Below, piece after piece: positions 25,382-37,300 of a stretch of 64,000 nt of DNA. The notes beneath the pieces are model-generated. The model saw only the letters and a program-made list of their open reading frames with translations, searched no databases and was not told where the DNA came from. The position numbers were made by a program, and so were the translations under genes. The stretch is from Drosophila pseudoobscura. Taxonomy: Eukaryota; Arthropoda; Insecta; Diptera; Drosophilidae. Within the stretch, counting starts at the first letter, position 1, and each line of letters starts with the position of its first letter. The DNA lies in NCBI RefSeq assembly GCF_009870125.1, contig NC_046681.1:23759001-23823000 (forward strand), written 5' to 3'.

Positions 25382-25906
25382 TTAGGCCTCTGTAGGCTTC
25401 ACACAGAAATTAAGCAACTGACAGTCCTGAGATGGTATTACAACGAAAGGTATCACTTTTGGGGCCAATTTCTCGACATTTCTCGTATCGAAAAAGTGTC
25501 CCAAAACGAAAACTGATTTTTTCAAGGACTCAGGCGTGACTACAATGCATCGGCACCTTAATTCGAAGTCGAAAAACCAGTCCTTAAAATTTTTAATATC
25601 TGAAAGCATATCCTCAAGCACTGAACCACCTCTCATCAAGGGGTAATAGTGTGCCGGCTTCCATTTGTAAAGCATTTCCTGCAAATAATTTTTCAAAAAA
25701 TAACCCATAATTTCATAAATAATTTCATTAACAGCTTTAGAATTTACCATATTCTCATAGGAAAAACCCCAGACCAAATCAAGTGAAATCTCACTTTGAT
25801 GTGCAACAACAATGGGAAATGTGGAATGGGGGGAACGTGGGGGAGCAGGCAAAGGAAAGAAAACTGAGAATTGAAAAAGGACCAAGTGAGGGCGGGCGCA
25901 CGGCAC
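25382..25906 (-). CDS. orphan open frame, 174 codons
   Basis: The frame is not low-complexity over its last ~120 residues, with segments such as EIIYEIMGYFLKNYLQEML, YKWKPAHYYPLMRGGS and WFFDFELRCRCIVVTPES. I recognise no family. The first ~50 residues cover a pyrimidine-rich stretch and look non-coding; an AG acceptor after that stretch (near 25800) could mark the start of an exon. Its length alone does not exclude chance in 64 kb. It could be a young gene, an exon, or a piece of an unrecognised element. Confidence 0.2.
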   Translation of the reverse strand: MPCARPHLVLFQFSVFFPLPAPPRSPHSTFPIVVAHQSEISLDLVWGFSYENMVNSKAVNEIIYEIMGYFLKNYLQEMLYKWKPAHYYPLMRGGSVLEDMLSDIKNFKDWFFDFELRCRCIVVTPESLKKSVFVLGHFFDTRNVEKLAPKVIPFVVIPSQDCQLLNFCVKPTEA

Positions 25907-26145
25907 CCCTCCCCCTGGCCATTCAGTAAGTTGTCAACAGTCCCACGTAATTATAGAGCATAGAGGGCTCCCAGCACACACCCAGCACAGACCCCGCCCC
26001 CACAGTCACATACATTTCATTTACTTTCTCTAATAATTTCTGTAGAAAATTCCGATTGCACATGTGGGACTTTATATTGGCATCAGCACAGGCACTGGAA
26101 ACCAATTAAAATGCTGCCCTGGCACTGATTATGCCAACGACAACG

Positions 26146-26300
26146 CTCTCTCTCTCCCTCTCCCCCCCCTCTCTCTCTCTCGCCGAGTGAGACAGGAGTA
26201 TGTGTGCGGTGCTCCTTGCTCCGCGTGTTGGTGTGAATAGATTGGTATGTGTCAACTAAGTGCAGTTAATTAGTGCGAAAATCACTTCAGTTGCCTGGGG
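26146..26300 (+). promoter_or_regulatory. CT/GAGA-rich block, possible promoter
   Basis: A CT and poly-C run (26146-26182) of GAGA-factor type is followed within 110 bp by TTCAGTTGC, close to the Drosophila initiator (TCAKTY), and by a GC-richer leader-like stretch. No coding exon follows, so this is only a weak candidate. Confidence 0.15.
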
Positions 26301-26520
26301 ATATACTTTTTCGTTCGCCTTCCACTTCCACTACCTTCCACTTCATTCTATCAGATTTCTTTTTAGCTCTTTATACCCTTGAAACAGGCTGCTTAAGTTT
26401 TTTAGAGCGATTTGCTAATCTCAAGGAATAATTCATAACAAAAACTATCAAAATTGTACAACCAAGGAAAAATTACAAAAAATTGTAAATTGTATTTAGA
26501 AATTAAGAAAAATTTCCAAA

Positions 26521-26715
26521 TATTTAATATAAATATATTTCACTTTTAAAAAAATATATTCGGTTGGGGAAATCCAAAAGAAATCCATTATTTTTAAAAG
26601 TTAATACCAACAAAAAAAAAATCCCAATATTTAATATAAATATATTTCACTTTTAAAAAAATATACTCGGTTGGGGAAAGAGAAATCCATAATTTTTAGA
26701 AGTTAATTCCACTAC
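26521..26715. repeat. tandem duplication, 107-bp offset
   Basis: TATTTAATATAAATATATTT, CACTTTTAAAAAAATATA, TCGGTTGGGGAAA and AAATCCAT..ATTTTTA..AGTTAAT occur at 26521 and again at 26628. The second copy carries an AGAG insertion in place of TCCAAA. It looks like a simple local duplication. Confidence 0.85.
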
Positions 26716-29704
26716 CAAAAAAACTGTGGCCTTTGCTGTGGCCGACTTATCCAGCTTCACACTTTCCTAAATTAAATTAATGTTTTTTTTATTATGTTTA
26801 AATCAGCGTAAATTCTATTTAATAAACCTATATTTTTATTTAAAAACTGAATATTTAATTTAAATATGTGCGTTTTTCTCTTTACTATGCCATATTTCTT
26901 CGCGTCTAAAATTTGCTCGAAATTTTAAACGATTCATCGTAAAATATTCCATAGAAAAGAGTATTGAAACCTGCGGTCTCTGAACCAACTATTTCCGTCT
27001 TATTTTCATCTGTTTTTGTGTTGTTAGCACCTCCCCTCGACCCACGCAAACACACACCAACACTCAAGCTCACACACACTGCACTACCTACCACAGAGTA
27101 GTGGATTTTTCCTTGGCGAATTTTCACGTTAATTGCTCTGCGCTCTGCTCCAACGGCTGCAATCAGGCAGAAAGCAGCTTGCAACGAAGCACAGCCACTA
27201 AGGGATTTACTCAATTTTGTTGTCGCTCCATTCAACAATTTATTTTTTGTCTGCTTTCTCCCCCTCACACGTTTTCTAGATTTATTTTAGTTTTCTTTTG
27301 ACATTTTAACATTTTTTTGGATTATTGCTTCCATTTTCACGTACATATTTTTACCATGAGATCTATCCACATTTCAGTGACTTCTTTTTCATATCAGACA
27401 ATTCTGATTTTTGTGATTTTATCAACAAATTGCTTGGATAAATGTGGTAATTGGATTTTGTGCATAAATTTCTCGGAACAAAATTGAAAGTGAAGCCCAA
27501 AGCAATTTCTATAATCCTTGACCTTATTTAATTAAACTGGATTCGTAGCCTATTAATTATTCATTCAGACGAGGCAGAGTCAAAGGAGTAAATGCACATA
27601 TTCTTGGGTTCTAAGGAATTAATCCCTTCACAGCATTTTAATATTTACATTTGTTAGGCTTTGCATGAAGGAGATTTTTGAATCGATTAAACTTTAGGCA
27701 TTCATCATCAAAGTCTACACACAAAATAAATACAATAATGTTTTGAGAAATATCCTCAGGCTTAAGAAGTAATTTCAGAAAGTGAATGCCAATACAAGAC
27801 AATAAATCGGGTTAATTTATATAAATGAATGATTCAAGCAGTGGTTTTAGAGTGTAGGCATAGGCAGCAGGCCAAACACAAAAAACTGCACGTATGCTGG
27901 CAATGCAGCGGAAAAACACTGCATCACAGGATTAAAGCAATAAATATATTGGAGTTTTGTAGAACAAAGGGTATTCTGTAGTGGTTCCGACTAAATGTAT
28001 AGCCATAAGCAGAGATCGAAATAAAGGCACAGAAACTACGCAGCACAGTAGAGAGTCCCGTTGGTTATTGCTTTTGCTTCAAGCGAGGGCTAGAATATGC
28101 TGAGGGCGAGGCTTGTGAGCGAGGGAGATAAAATCAAGCGCAAGCGGAGAGTCAAAGCTGAAGACGAAGCTGAATACGCAGCTGAAGCCGAAGCTGAAGC
28201 CGAAGTTGCAGTCGAGTGTATGGCGCACTATTGTTGCTGTTGCTGAGACCGAAAAGCAAACGAATTGCAGAGAGCAAAGCAATGCAAATCTGACGGGGAG
28301 CTATGCTCTTGAAATGACGACGCATACCGTTTCGCGGCTCGATCGGTAAACAGAAAACAGCAACAAACTGCGCTCGCCTTGTGGTTGTTTTTGCTGGAAG
28401 AGGGAATTGCCGGGAGAGCCAGAAAGTGTATTGCGTGAGTAGAAATGCTCGCGAATCAAATGAAGATCAAGAGATAAGACTGCGCTCGAGGCGAAATACA
28501 AACAAAATGCAACAAGCGGAGCAGCCAGTGTCTGTCTCTCTCTGCGATGTACTTTAATTCAACAGAATTAAGGTTTTCGGCTATAAAGTTCTAAAATTTC
28601 AACTAATTCCCTTCCCCTGAAATATGTATGGACACTCCGCACACAGCAGCCATCAACTATTCCTGTTCCTATTTTACTTTAGTGGAAGCTCCTTTTCGTG
28701 GCAAATATCATAAACATTAAGCTAAATGTTACGATCCAAATGAGACATGTTTTGCCAAAAGGAAACTGGCTCAAGTTTGGGCCAAGGATAGGTAAAACTA
28801 CACAGCACGACCATAAAAATGCGAACCAGAAGCCAGATCATATATGAGAGAACATATGTACATACATATTTGGAACGTTGGGTGGGTTGGAGTGTCCCTA
28901 TGCTGCAGTGCAATAGGAGCCGCCTTGTACTAGAACGGGGGAAAAGTGCATAAAAAGCAGAACAAGTCAAGAGATGAGACTTGGCCTGGCCGACGGGGCC
29001 AAAAAGGAATTGGCTTGGCCCCGTAACAGAGTCAACAACTGTGCGGCACACAAGAGTTTGCCAAAAAGATTGCACTACCAAGGAGCAGGACGAACAAAAA
29101 CAACAACAAAAAACACCTTATAAGGGACACCCGATGGACCCAAAGAGACAACAACAACAACATGTCAGGGCAGTGGCTGGGGCAGGGACAGGGGCAGGCA
29201 AACGAAACCAATTGAAGAAATGTTGCTGACACCAAAAACGAAACTGCAAGAAGACGATGACGACGACCAGGACTCCGAGACGGATGATGATGATGATGAG
29301 AGCATCGAGAGGATGAGGCTGGGAATAAGGCTAAGCCCGAGGGGAGGATGGAAGGGACGAAGCCTTGGACAACAACGAAATTAGTTAGCACTTGAGAGAG
29401 AAAGCAGCTTTGGCTCAGGTCCAGGACTCGTTTGCTGGATTACAACACCTGCGGGTAAAGGGCCCCGGATCCGGACACGAGCAGCATTTCTTGCCGTTCC
29501 TCTGCGGCCACTGTTGCTCCTCTGCTGTTGTTGTTGTTGTTGCTCGTCTCTTTATTGACTCGAGCTAGAGATGGTCGAATTGGTGCTCGTGTTTTGGTAA
29601 TAGGATGGCAACACATGTGGAAATGTGGAGTGAATTCAAGGATCGATGATAGATTGATAATGTTCCACAAGGTAAAGCTTTAAGAAACGACTGACCATTG
29701 CCAA

Positions 29705-29885
29705 AGGACTATAGAAAAACCAAGATATTGGATCAGATACGAATTCTATTTCAATTTTTCGTTGGATGTTTCGTGGTGCGGGCGCTGCTCTGCTCCCTAC
29801 TCCCTTTCGTCTGCTCGGCAATGTCTTGGCATTGCTGAGTCGGTCCTCAGAATCCAATAACAAAGTACAGTCTTTGTCGTTGGCC
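29705..29885 (-). repeat. dispersed repeat family A, copy 3
   Basis: Read on the minus strand it has ACAAAGACTGTACTTTGTTA, TTGGATTCTGAGGACCGACT, CGAGCAGACGAAAG, and ATTCGTATCTGATCCAATAT followed by CTTGG, in the same order as copy 2. Confidence 0.65.
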
Positions 29886-31410
29886 TCTTGGTGGGCCTGA
29901 TGCAGCACAATAGTCTAGTAGTCTCAAGCAGTGTATCCTTTTTTTCGTGTCTGTAGACCATCTCTAGCACTAAGGCAGCAATTAAATAGCTTCGAGCGCT
30001 CCGAACTCAATTGCAGAAATTTCAATAACTGTGGAGAAAGCACTCAAACGACAGAGCTCTTGCGATAATCTGTCCGGCCATCGGAAGAGCCAATCTCTTC
30101 TGAGGCGACCAATCCATCGACAACTACAATATCCGTGCCACTAGACAAACACTTTCTTGCCACTCACCTATTTTACTTTCTGCTGAATTTTGGATGCACC
30201 TTCTTACGAATGTATTGTAGATCCTGGGTCTATTGTATTTTTCTTGCATTTATGTTTATTTTTTTTTATTTTTATTTTTTCTCTTTTTTTTTTTTGGATT
30301 TTATTGCACTTTTTTATTAAAATAAAAGCATAAAGAACGTGACGCGGTACAGCCGAAAACTTAACACACTAGAAATTTTGCCACTTAGAACGGAATAAAA
30401 AAATTTTGATTAAAATATATGTATTTACGCTACACAATCTGTTTTGGGACTGAAATATAAATACTACTCAATCTGTCAGTCCCCAAAATGGCAATCCCAA
30501 TGACTGCTGCGATTGGGAATATTTTTAAGAGTTTTTGGAAATATTGTGTTCGATTTGGAGGGAAAGGTGTGGACCTGTCATGGGGAATCAGGGCCATTGA
30601 TGACTCGATTGTAGCCCACAGAAGAAAGCCTTCTCAAGGTCCGCGGAATCCTTTGATTTGTAGAACTTTTCGATCCCCTTATGCCATACATTTTCCAGTA
30701 TAAAAATTTAAAATTTCACCTGCATGTGAGAACTTGGTAATAGAACAGGACAGCGACAGGAACACAGGGGAAACAAGGCAAGGAAATTCCATTTGACTCA
30801 TTCAATGATTGTATCTCTCTCTCTCTCTCTCCCTCTATCTTTTGTATCTCGATTTTCCTCCTTCACTGCCGCCTACGGTTTGACATTAAAAATAGATGAT
30901 ACAACAAATTTAAAAGTTTTTGCCAAATGTAGTGAAAAGGAAAACGAGAACAAAACGAAGACGAAGAAACTGAAGCTGTGGGCGAGAGAGAAGAGGCTAA
31001 GGAAAATCAAGAAGAAATTCAATGAGGCTGAAAATTTTCTGGCCAAATGCCAATTGAAGGCAAAACAAAACTCACGTTCCTAATCAATTAAAATAAAAAA
31101 GAAAACCCCCGCTAAAAAAAAGAGATATACCCTACCTACTAGTATCAGTACAGTGGTGTATATTAAGTGTCCCCTTTTACTCCAATTGAATTTAATATAA
31201 TACATAATGTAATTTCATTTATAATAATAAATTATATAGTAAATCAATTATTAATATGATAAATAAATTAAAATTCAATATAATAAATAAGTACAAGTTA
31301 TAAATAAATAATAATTATGGATAAATATAATTAATAAAAAAAGTAGTCGAATTTGCACTACACTGAACTATTATTTTGTAAACTTTTCACAAACATTTCA
31401 TCAAATAAAT

Positions 31411-31436
31411 ATACCCCTCTGCAACAAAGGGTATTC
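31411..31436. repeat. TATACCC..GGGTATT palindrome, INE-1-like end
   Basis: TATACCCCTCTGCAACAAAG then GGTATTC can pair as a short stem-loop. Drosophila INE-1/DINE-1 Helitron relatives begin with a similar TATACCCTTGCAGAGGGTAT palindrome. Similar palindromes in this window are at about 32189, 60193 and 27966. Confidence 0.4.
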
Positions 31437-31949
31437 AGAGGCGGAGAAGTACCAAAATCAAGAAAACGAACGGTTTTCGGCAATAAATAAATTACAACTA
31501 GCGAAAGCAGCCAAAGCAATTAAGAGAGGGAGGTGGATGGTGTGTCAGAGAAGCGGTATCTCCCTCACATATAGAGAGGGGGATAGGAAGAGTGCAGAAC
31601 TCTTTCTGTCGACTGCAATTTTAATTACGACTGCGATAAGAGCAGAAGACGAAAGAAGAAATGGAAGGCAGCTGGCTGGCAAGGCAAAGGCAAGACACAA
31701 CAAAAACGAAGAACAGCTCCTGCACTAATCCTTTAGCAAAGACTTTGACAGTTCTCTTGGCTGTGGAAACATCATTAGCAAAAACAACATCATTATCATC
31801 GTTGCGGGAGTGAAACAATAAAACAAAAGCAAACTAAATAACAACAAACATTTATCGCACATCATTATCGTTGTCATTCAGAGAGCGTTTCAGCTTAAAA
31901 GCGCCCACTCCACGCTACACCAAGCGCTAATACGAATCACTGCAATCTC

Positions 31950-32102
31950 CCAAGCTCCTCTCTTTTGCTCTTCTGCTAACACCTCCCAAGCTCTACCTCT
32001 CTGCTGCTCGCAAAGCCCAAGCTCTACCTCTCTTCTGCTCGCACCTCCCACGCTCTCTTGGGCTTGCACCTCCCAAGCTCTCTTCTGCTCACACCTCCCG
32101 CC
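31950..32102. repeat. degenerate tandem repeat (CACCTCCCAAGCTCT)
   Basis: Units of about 30 bp built from CACCTCCCAAGCTCT, ACCTCTCTTCTGCTCG and variants occur about five times. They lie inside a CT-rich stretch with GAGA-type motifs on the minus strand. Confidence 0.75.
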
Positions 32103-32188
32103 ATCGTTCACTGTCTTCTATTTTCCCGCTCTCGAGCAAAGCGTTCGGCTCTCGCCTATTTCTATGCGTTTGCTTTATTCTACCCTGG

Positions 32189-32226
32189 CTCAGGGTATGA
32201 TGGCTTTGACCAGATGATTGTAAGGC
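32189..32226 (+). mobile_element. INE-1-like repeat end
   Basis: TACCCTGGCTCAGGGTA is a perfect stem-loop and is followed by GGCTTTGACCAGATGATTGT, which resembles the TTTTGGTCAGA.GTTTG sequence next to the palindrome in INE-1-type elements. The rest of the element is not clear. Confidence 0.4.
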
Positions 32227-32759
32227 AATCATTTTGGTTGTAAGTATAGAAAGTATTCGTTAATCAATCTGACACAGATATTGTGTTTAAAAACTTCTAG
32301 CATGTCTCTACTTTGACCAAGCCATTCATTTTATTATTTTAACTTTACTTAATCTTTTACCGTTTAAGAAACAATGACTCTGCCAGTGTATGCTACCCGA
32401 AGCTACCCTGCTCTCCTTTGCTGCTGTATTTAGTTAGTTTTTATGAGCGTCATTATTTTCGCTTGCCATGGCGCTAAGCATCTTAAGTGGCTCCTACTCT
32501 TCTGTCTCCCTACTGCCACCTATTCTTCTCTCTCTTCGTCTGCTCATCACATTGTGGCTGACGTCTCTCTCTCTCTCTGTCGCTTTGTGCGTGTGTGTTT
32601 GCTTAGGCGCAAAACGTCTTCGTCAACTTTTGACGATGTTATAATTTAACTTTTGGTGTCTCTGCTCTTGCTTCCTGCCCTGCTGTCTGTGTCCATCTCT
32701 GCCCCTGTTGCTGCTGGTGCCACACTGCCGCTGCTGCTAATCTTCCAATAACGAGCATA

Positions 32760-33421
32760 CACTCCCCGACACTTGAATACGACATACTAATTTGTACACT
32801 TTAGGCACCAATATTTTCGGGCACAAGCCAAAGAAAACGGTGAATTTGAATTTTCCTCAAATCTCTATTCAATTTAGCATAAATTAAAAAAAAAGTAATA
32901 GCAATATTCATCAAAGTAGATTGAGGAAAAAAATTTAATTGACATAACTCAAATTTCCGCTCCCAAAAAATGCGACACTTGAATACGACATTCACATTGA
33001 AAAATTTTTGTGGTCGCGACCGGACATTGAATAAATTCTCAAAAATCAATTAGGGTGTCCTTATTACGAGAAAAAAATTTGGGTTATGGTAAGTCTTTTT
33101 CAAAGGACGAAAACTCCACAATAAAAGCCTCGAAGGAAGTAGGTCCATCAATAATAAAAATAAGTGATGAAATTGGTAAAACTAGGTGTGTTCTGAGTGA
33201 TTTCATAAAGAACGGGTCAAATTATGGCAAAAACATAAAAACCCGAACCAAAATTGCTACTTCCGTGACCTCTATGAGATCTCATCTGCGAGCCGCATCT
33301 AAAAAACACGACTAAAACTCGATTTAAAAATCTAAAACTGTTCTTTAAGCTAGTGCTAAAATAATAAAACATGTTTTTTCGAAGACTCCACACCATAAGG
33401 GACTGTAATTAATAAAAAACC
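32760..33421 (+). repeat. left inverted arm of the Tc1 foldback element
   Basis: Inverted copy of 33733-34394. Similarity holds from the terminal CACTCCCC to the run ending in GGACTGTAATTAAT. Only a handful of substitutions and single-base A/T-run differences separate the arms. Confidence 0.85.
33055..33315 (+). pseudogene. transposase N-terminal fragment, left arm
   Basis: The frame covers 86 residues, from VSLLREKNLGYGK through a helix-turn-helix (ISDEIGKTRCVLSDFIKN) to a YGK linker and RSHLRAASKKHD, then stops. Full Tc1-family transposases are about 340 aa, so only the DNA-binding third is present. The first codon is TTG or GTG rather than ATG. Confidence 0.75.
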
Positions 33422-33732
33422 TCAGCCAACGGACGAAAACTTACTTACTTATTCCCGTACTTTTGCATATTCATATGGCGTGGAGTAGAGACTGTCGCTA
33501 CATAGCATTTTCAAAGGAACAAAATTAAATTTTAAGGGTCATAAGGGTTTTTTTTTATATTTATAAGGACTCAAGGAAGTAAAGGAAGTGCGTAGTAAAG
33601 AAGAATTATAATTGGATCGTTTTCACAGCAGTGTGAGCGCTATTATTCTGTGGTGAGCAAGATCCTAAAACGGCGTGGACCAGTTGATTTTTCATTAAGT
33701 CGAGTTTGTCAAATATGCAACAAAGTTGAGGG

Positions 33733-34394
33733 GTTTTTCATTAATTACAGTCCCTTATGGTGTGGAGTCTTCGAAAAAAACATGTTTTATTATTTTAGCA
33801 CTAGCTTAAAGTACAGTTTTAGATTTTTTAATCGAGTTTTAGTCGTGTTTTTTAGATGCGGCTCGCAGATGAGATCTCATAGAGGTCTCGGAAGTAGCAA
33901 TTTTGGTTCGGGTTTTTATGTTTTTGCCATAATTTGACCCGTTCTTTATGAAATCACTCAGAACACACCTAGTTTTACCAATTTCATCACTTATTTTCAT
34001 TATTGATGGACCTACTTCCTTCGAGGCTTTTATTGTGGAGTTTTCGTCCTTTGAAAAAGGCTTACCATAACCCAAATTTTTTTCTTGTAATAAGGACACC
34101 CTAATTGATTTTTGAGAATTTATACAATGTCCCGTCGCGACCACAAAAATTTTTCAATGTGAATGTCGTATTCAAGTGTCGCATTTTTTGGGTGCGGAAA
34201 TTTGAGTTATGTCAATTAAATTTTTTTCCTCAATCTACTTTGATGAATATTGCTATTATTTTTTTTTTAATTTATGCTAAATTGAATAGAGATTTGAGGA
34301 AAATTCAAATTCACCGTTTTCTTTGGCTTGTGCCCGAAAATATTGGTGCCTAAAGTGTACAATTTAGTATGTCGTATTCAAGTGTCGGGGAGTG
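33733..34394 (-). repeat. right inverted arm of the Tc1 foldback element
   Basis: Inverted copy of 32760-33421. It encodes on the minus strand the same transposase N-terminus as the left arm, with changes such as Ser to Pro after GYGK and Ile to Met in PSIMKISDE. Confidence 0.85.
33839..34144 (-). pseudogene. transposase N-terminal fragment, right arm
   Basis: This is the mirror copy of the fragment in the left arm and is nearly identical over about 86 residues. It stops at the same place, after AASKKHD. The extra residues before VSLLQEKN come from non-coding terminal sequence. Confidence 0.75.
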
Positions 34395-34396
34395 TA

Positions 34397-37300
34397 TAAA
34401 AACTATACGGCACGGGGAACAGCAGACTAACAGCATAAGCATAGCAGTAACAGCACGAGCTAACAGCGAATTAACAGCAGAAAAGTAACAACAGCAGAGA
34501 GAGAGCTCAGCAGAGAAGAAGGGGAACAGCAAAAGAAGTTGTAAAAAGAGCATCAGAAATCAGACTACCGTGATTTAATAATATAAATAAACTATCATCT
34601 AAATCATATCTTACATACATTGTCCCAAATTTTAGGCATTTTCTTCTCTTTACAATTTGTTTACTCTTAACAGCTCTGAAAGGCTCGTTTATTTTTGATA
34701 CGCACCTTACCCACTGATTCTTCCCTCTCTTCCTCTACCAGCGCTGCTTCTTAGTTTCAAAAACAACTTAATATGTATTAAGAGAGTGGGTCTGAGTTAT
34801 GGGGAGGTGCATAATAGTGGAGGACAATTATAGTGCATGCTAATATAAAGGTGGTTAGAGGGAGATAACCTGAACCTAACTCTTCGTCCCTTCTAATCGG
34901 AGAAGCATTTTGTGTTTTTGGTGGAAGAATTCTTCCACGGCAATTCTATAGTGAGAAATTCTATAGTGAATAGGTCTAACAGAGAATAGGCTCCCGATGC
35001 ATTCGATTCCTTTAGGTATTTGTGAGAAAAAGCAATGCGGTACATGAAAAAAGGTATGGTGTGGTAAATCCATTGCCTAAAACTCCAAACTGAAACTATT
35101 CTCTTGAATACTAAAAATAGCTGCAAGATATCACTATCGTTAATAGGCTTTCATTGGGAGAATACAGTATATTTTATTGGGAGTAGATATATGTTATTGT
35201 ACAGGAATATCAGATAAACTCAAAGGCGGTTTAAAAGGTTTTAAGAGCAGTACTATTGTTCTTCCTATCCCATATAGTATATACCCTATAAAAGTTTCCT
35301 TTGACTTCAAACTAAATATATTTGTAGAATCGACTATTTAAAGATCTTGACCCATTGATATTTCCCCAGGCTATTTGCGGCTCATTCAAATGCTCGCCAC
35401 AGACACACAAATACAAATACAAATTCAATTAGGTTGGGAAGTGGAAAACTTTTCCCTTTGTTCTAATAACATTTACATTTTTTGCGGAGTGGTATGCCAC
35501 TCGGAGCTCGGAGTTTACTCACCTGTTAAGTTGACCTAAGGGTTAAGGGTCGCACAACAATGCCAAGAACTTAAACTAAAAAAGGCACAAAGTTGATTTG
35601 AAGTTTACTAAATTCCATTGCAGGCAAACTTATGGCCAACAATCTGCTGGGGCCACCCAATAACTACAGCAGAGGGGGAGGGGGGCTCTCAATAATCTGA
35701 TGGCTGATAGTTTTTCTCCGCCAAATGGGGAACTGGTCAAGGGTCATGCCCATATTCATCATCAATTGCAATTTGTTCATGTCAGAGTTGTGTTCGCATT
35801 TTGCAAATAACAAACAAATCGCTTTCAACATAAATGAAACATATGTTAAAAGCAGAAGACAACGGAGGAAATCGTAAACAGGAAGCTTTACAGGCAGGAC
35901 ATGCGAGCAGGAAGGACAATAAGAAGCAAGTAAGAACCCAAACACACAAACAGTACAAAAGTCAACAACATAGAGAACAACAAAATGACATAAAAAAAGA
36001 ACACAAGAAAGAATATTAATTTTTCAATGGCCGAAGTGGGCGATACCCTTTCTGGAACGTTTTTAAGGCAAGATTTTGGCAGGAGGAATACGGCCCTATC
36101 GTATCAGCTATTAGGGGATTCCTTTCATTCCTTGCTCAATCATTTTTCATTACAAAATCTACCTCCCCTTTGAGCTTCAAGGACGAAGGGTATAGGAGAC
36201 ACCCTAAACTTAAAACGTAGCTAACAAGCAAAGAAAAACAAGAAATCTTTAAGCTTCTTTTTGTACCACCCCTCCACCTCCTCCAATGCAATTTACTATA
36301 CCCGACCCTCTCTCTCCCCCCATAATAATGAAATATCTATAAATTGTATGTAAGTTCCATCGTTAGAGAGACAGACGGAACGGGGAATCCTCTTTCTTGC
36401 TTTGGTGACCCTCTCTCCCGAGAGGGCCATAAATAATATTATTATGGGTTCCTCGAGGCAACTTGTATTTGTCAAAGCAAACAATACGTGTCTGTGTGTG
36501 TCTCTGTGTATGTGTGTGCTTGTTTGTACTTGTTAACGGCATTATTATTGGCAGATATTATTCATGCAACAAGTGATGATGCTACTTGGGGGAGCGTCTA
36601 ATTATGGCTAATTGAATTGGCTTAAGGTTTTGCGAATTGTCAATTGATTTGTGCTCTCCGGATTACGATTATTATAAAGCAGTATTAGTGAAAAAGATTG
36701 ATAGATTTATTGACATTGAGACAGCTATTGGAGGGCCAAAGGTTGAATAGAGGTGATCCCAAAAGCGATACGAAAATTTTGGGATTTTTGATTATAAGAA
36801 GATTGTATGGGAACTTTAATCCATAGAACTAATTCCATAGTGCTTCATGAAACAGGGTTTTTTCTTATAAGACGTATGTAAGACTATAGGGGTTAGGGGT
36901 TTTCCCTATTCTGACTTAAGAATTATTGTATAATCCAACAAAAAACGATTCTATTTCATAAGTTCTAATACATTGTTGTGAGGTGACAGACATAAACGTC
37001 GGATAATCTATCCATTAGACAGATATATACTTTAATTCTTTCCCTAGAACTTTTCTACCATCTCTGAAAGAGAGAAAAACATCTTCAAAGAAGAGGCTAC
37101 AGAAAATGTCTAGCCTCTGTGTGTCTTATGGAGATGCCAATCGATCATTTGCTGTCTTCAGTTCCGCCCTGGTATAATTTTCTATGTCTTTCAACCTCAA
37201 AAGAGGTGGACCAATAACTTAGCCTACTGTAAAACAGAAGATTTGGTAGATTTTTTAGAGCAATAGGCTACATAGACTACTTCATTTCTTCTTTCTTCAT

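Larger units (their letters stand above)
25907..31410. other. non-coding, no gene seen
   Basis: Includes the CT/C block at 26146, the tandem duplication at 26521, an imperfect GCTGAAGCCGAA repeat at 28150-28210, CAA-rich and GAT-rich tracts near 29.1-29.3 kb, T-rich sequence at 30250-30300 and a CT run at 30814. A GGGTATTCTGTAGTGGTTCCGAC stretch at 27967 (quoted in parts: GGGTATT then GTGGTTCCGAC) resembles INE-1-type sequence. Confidence 0.6.
32760..34394. mobile_element. foldback element derived from a Tc1-like transposon
   Basis: Two arms of about 660 bp (32760-33421 and 33733-34394) are near-perfect inverted copies. Both outer ends read CACTCCCCGACACTTGAATA inward, and each is bordered by TA (32758-32759 and 34395-34396), the target duplication of Tc1/mariner elements. 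Each arm encodes the start of a Tc1-type transposase: LGYGKPFSKDENS, then ISDEIGKTRCVLSDFIKNGS, NYGK and MRSHLRAASKK, which fits the N-terminal paired-like helix-turn-helix of that family (plus strand 33055-33312 and minus strand 34090-33839). There is no ATG in good context. The ~310-bp centre has a broken plus-strand piece resembling the DDE region (SAIILW..ARS..NGVDQLIF). The element cannot encode a transposase but has intact ends, so it could have been moved in trans. Confidence 0.85.
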
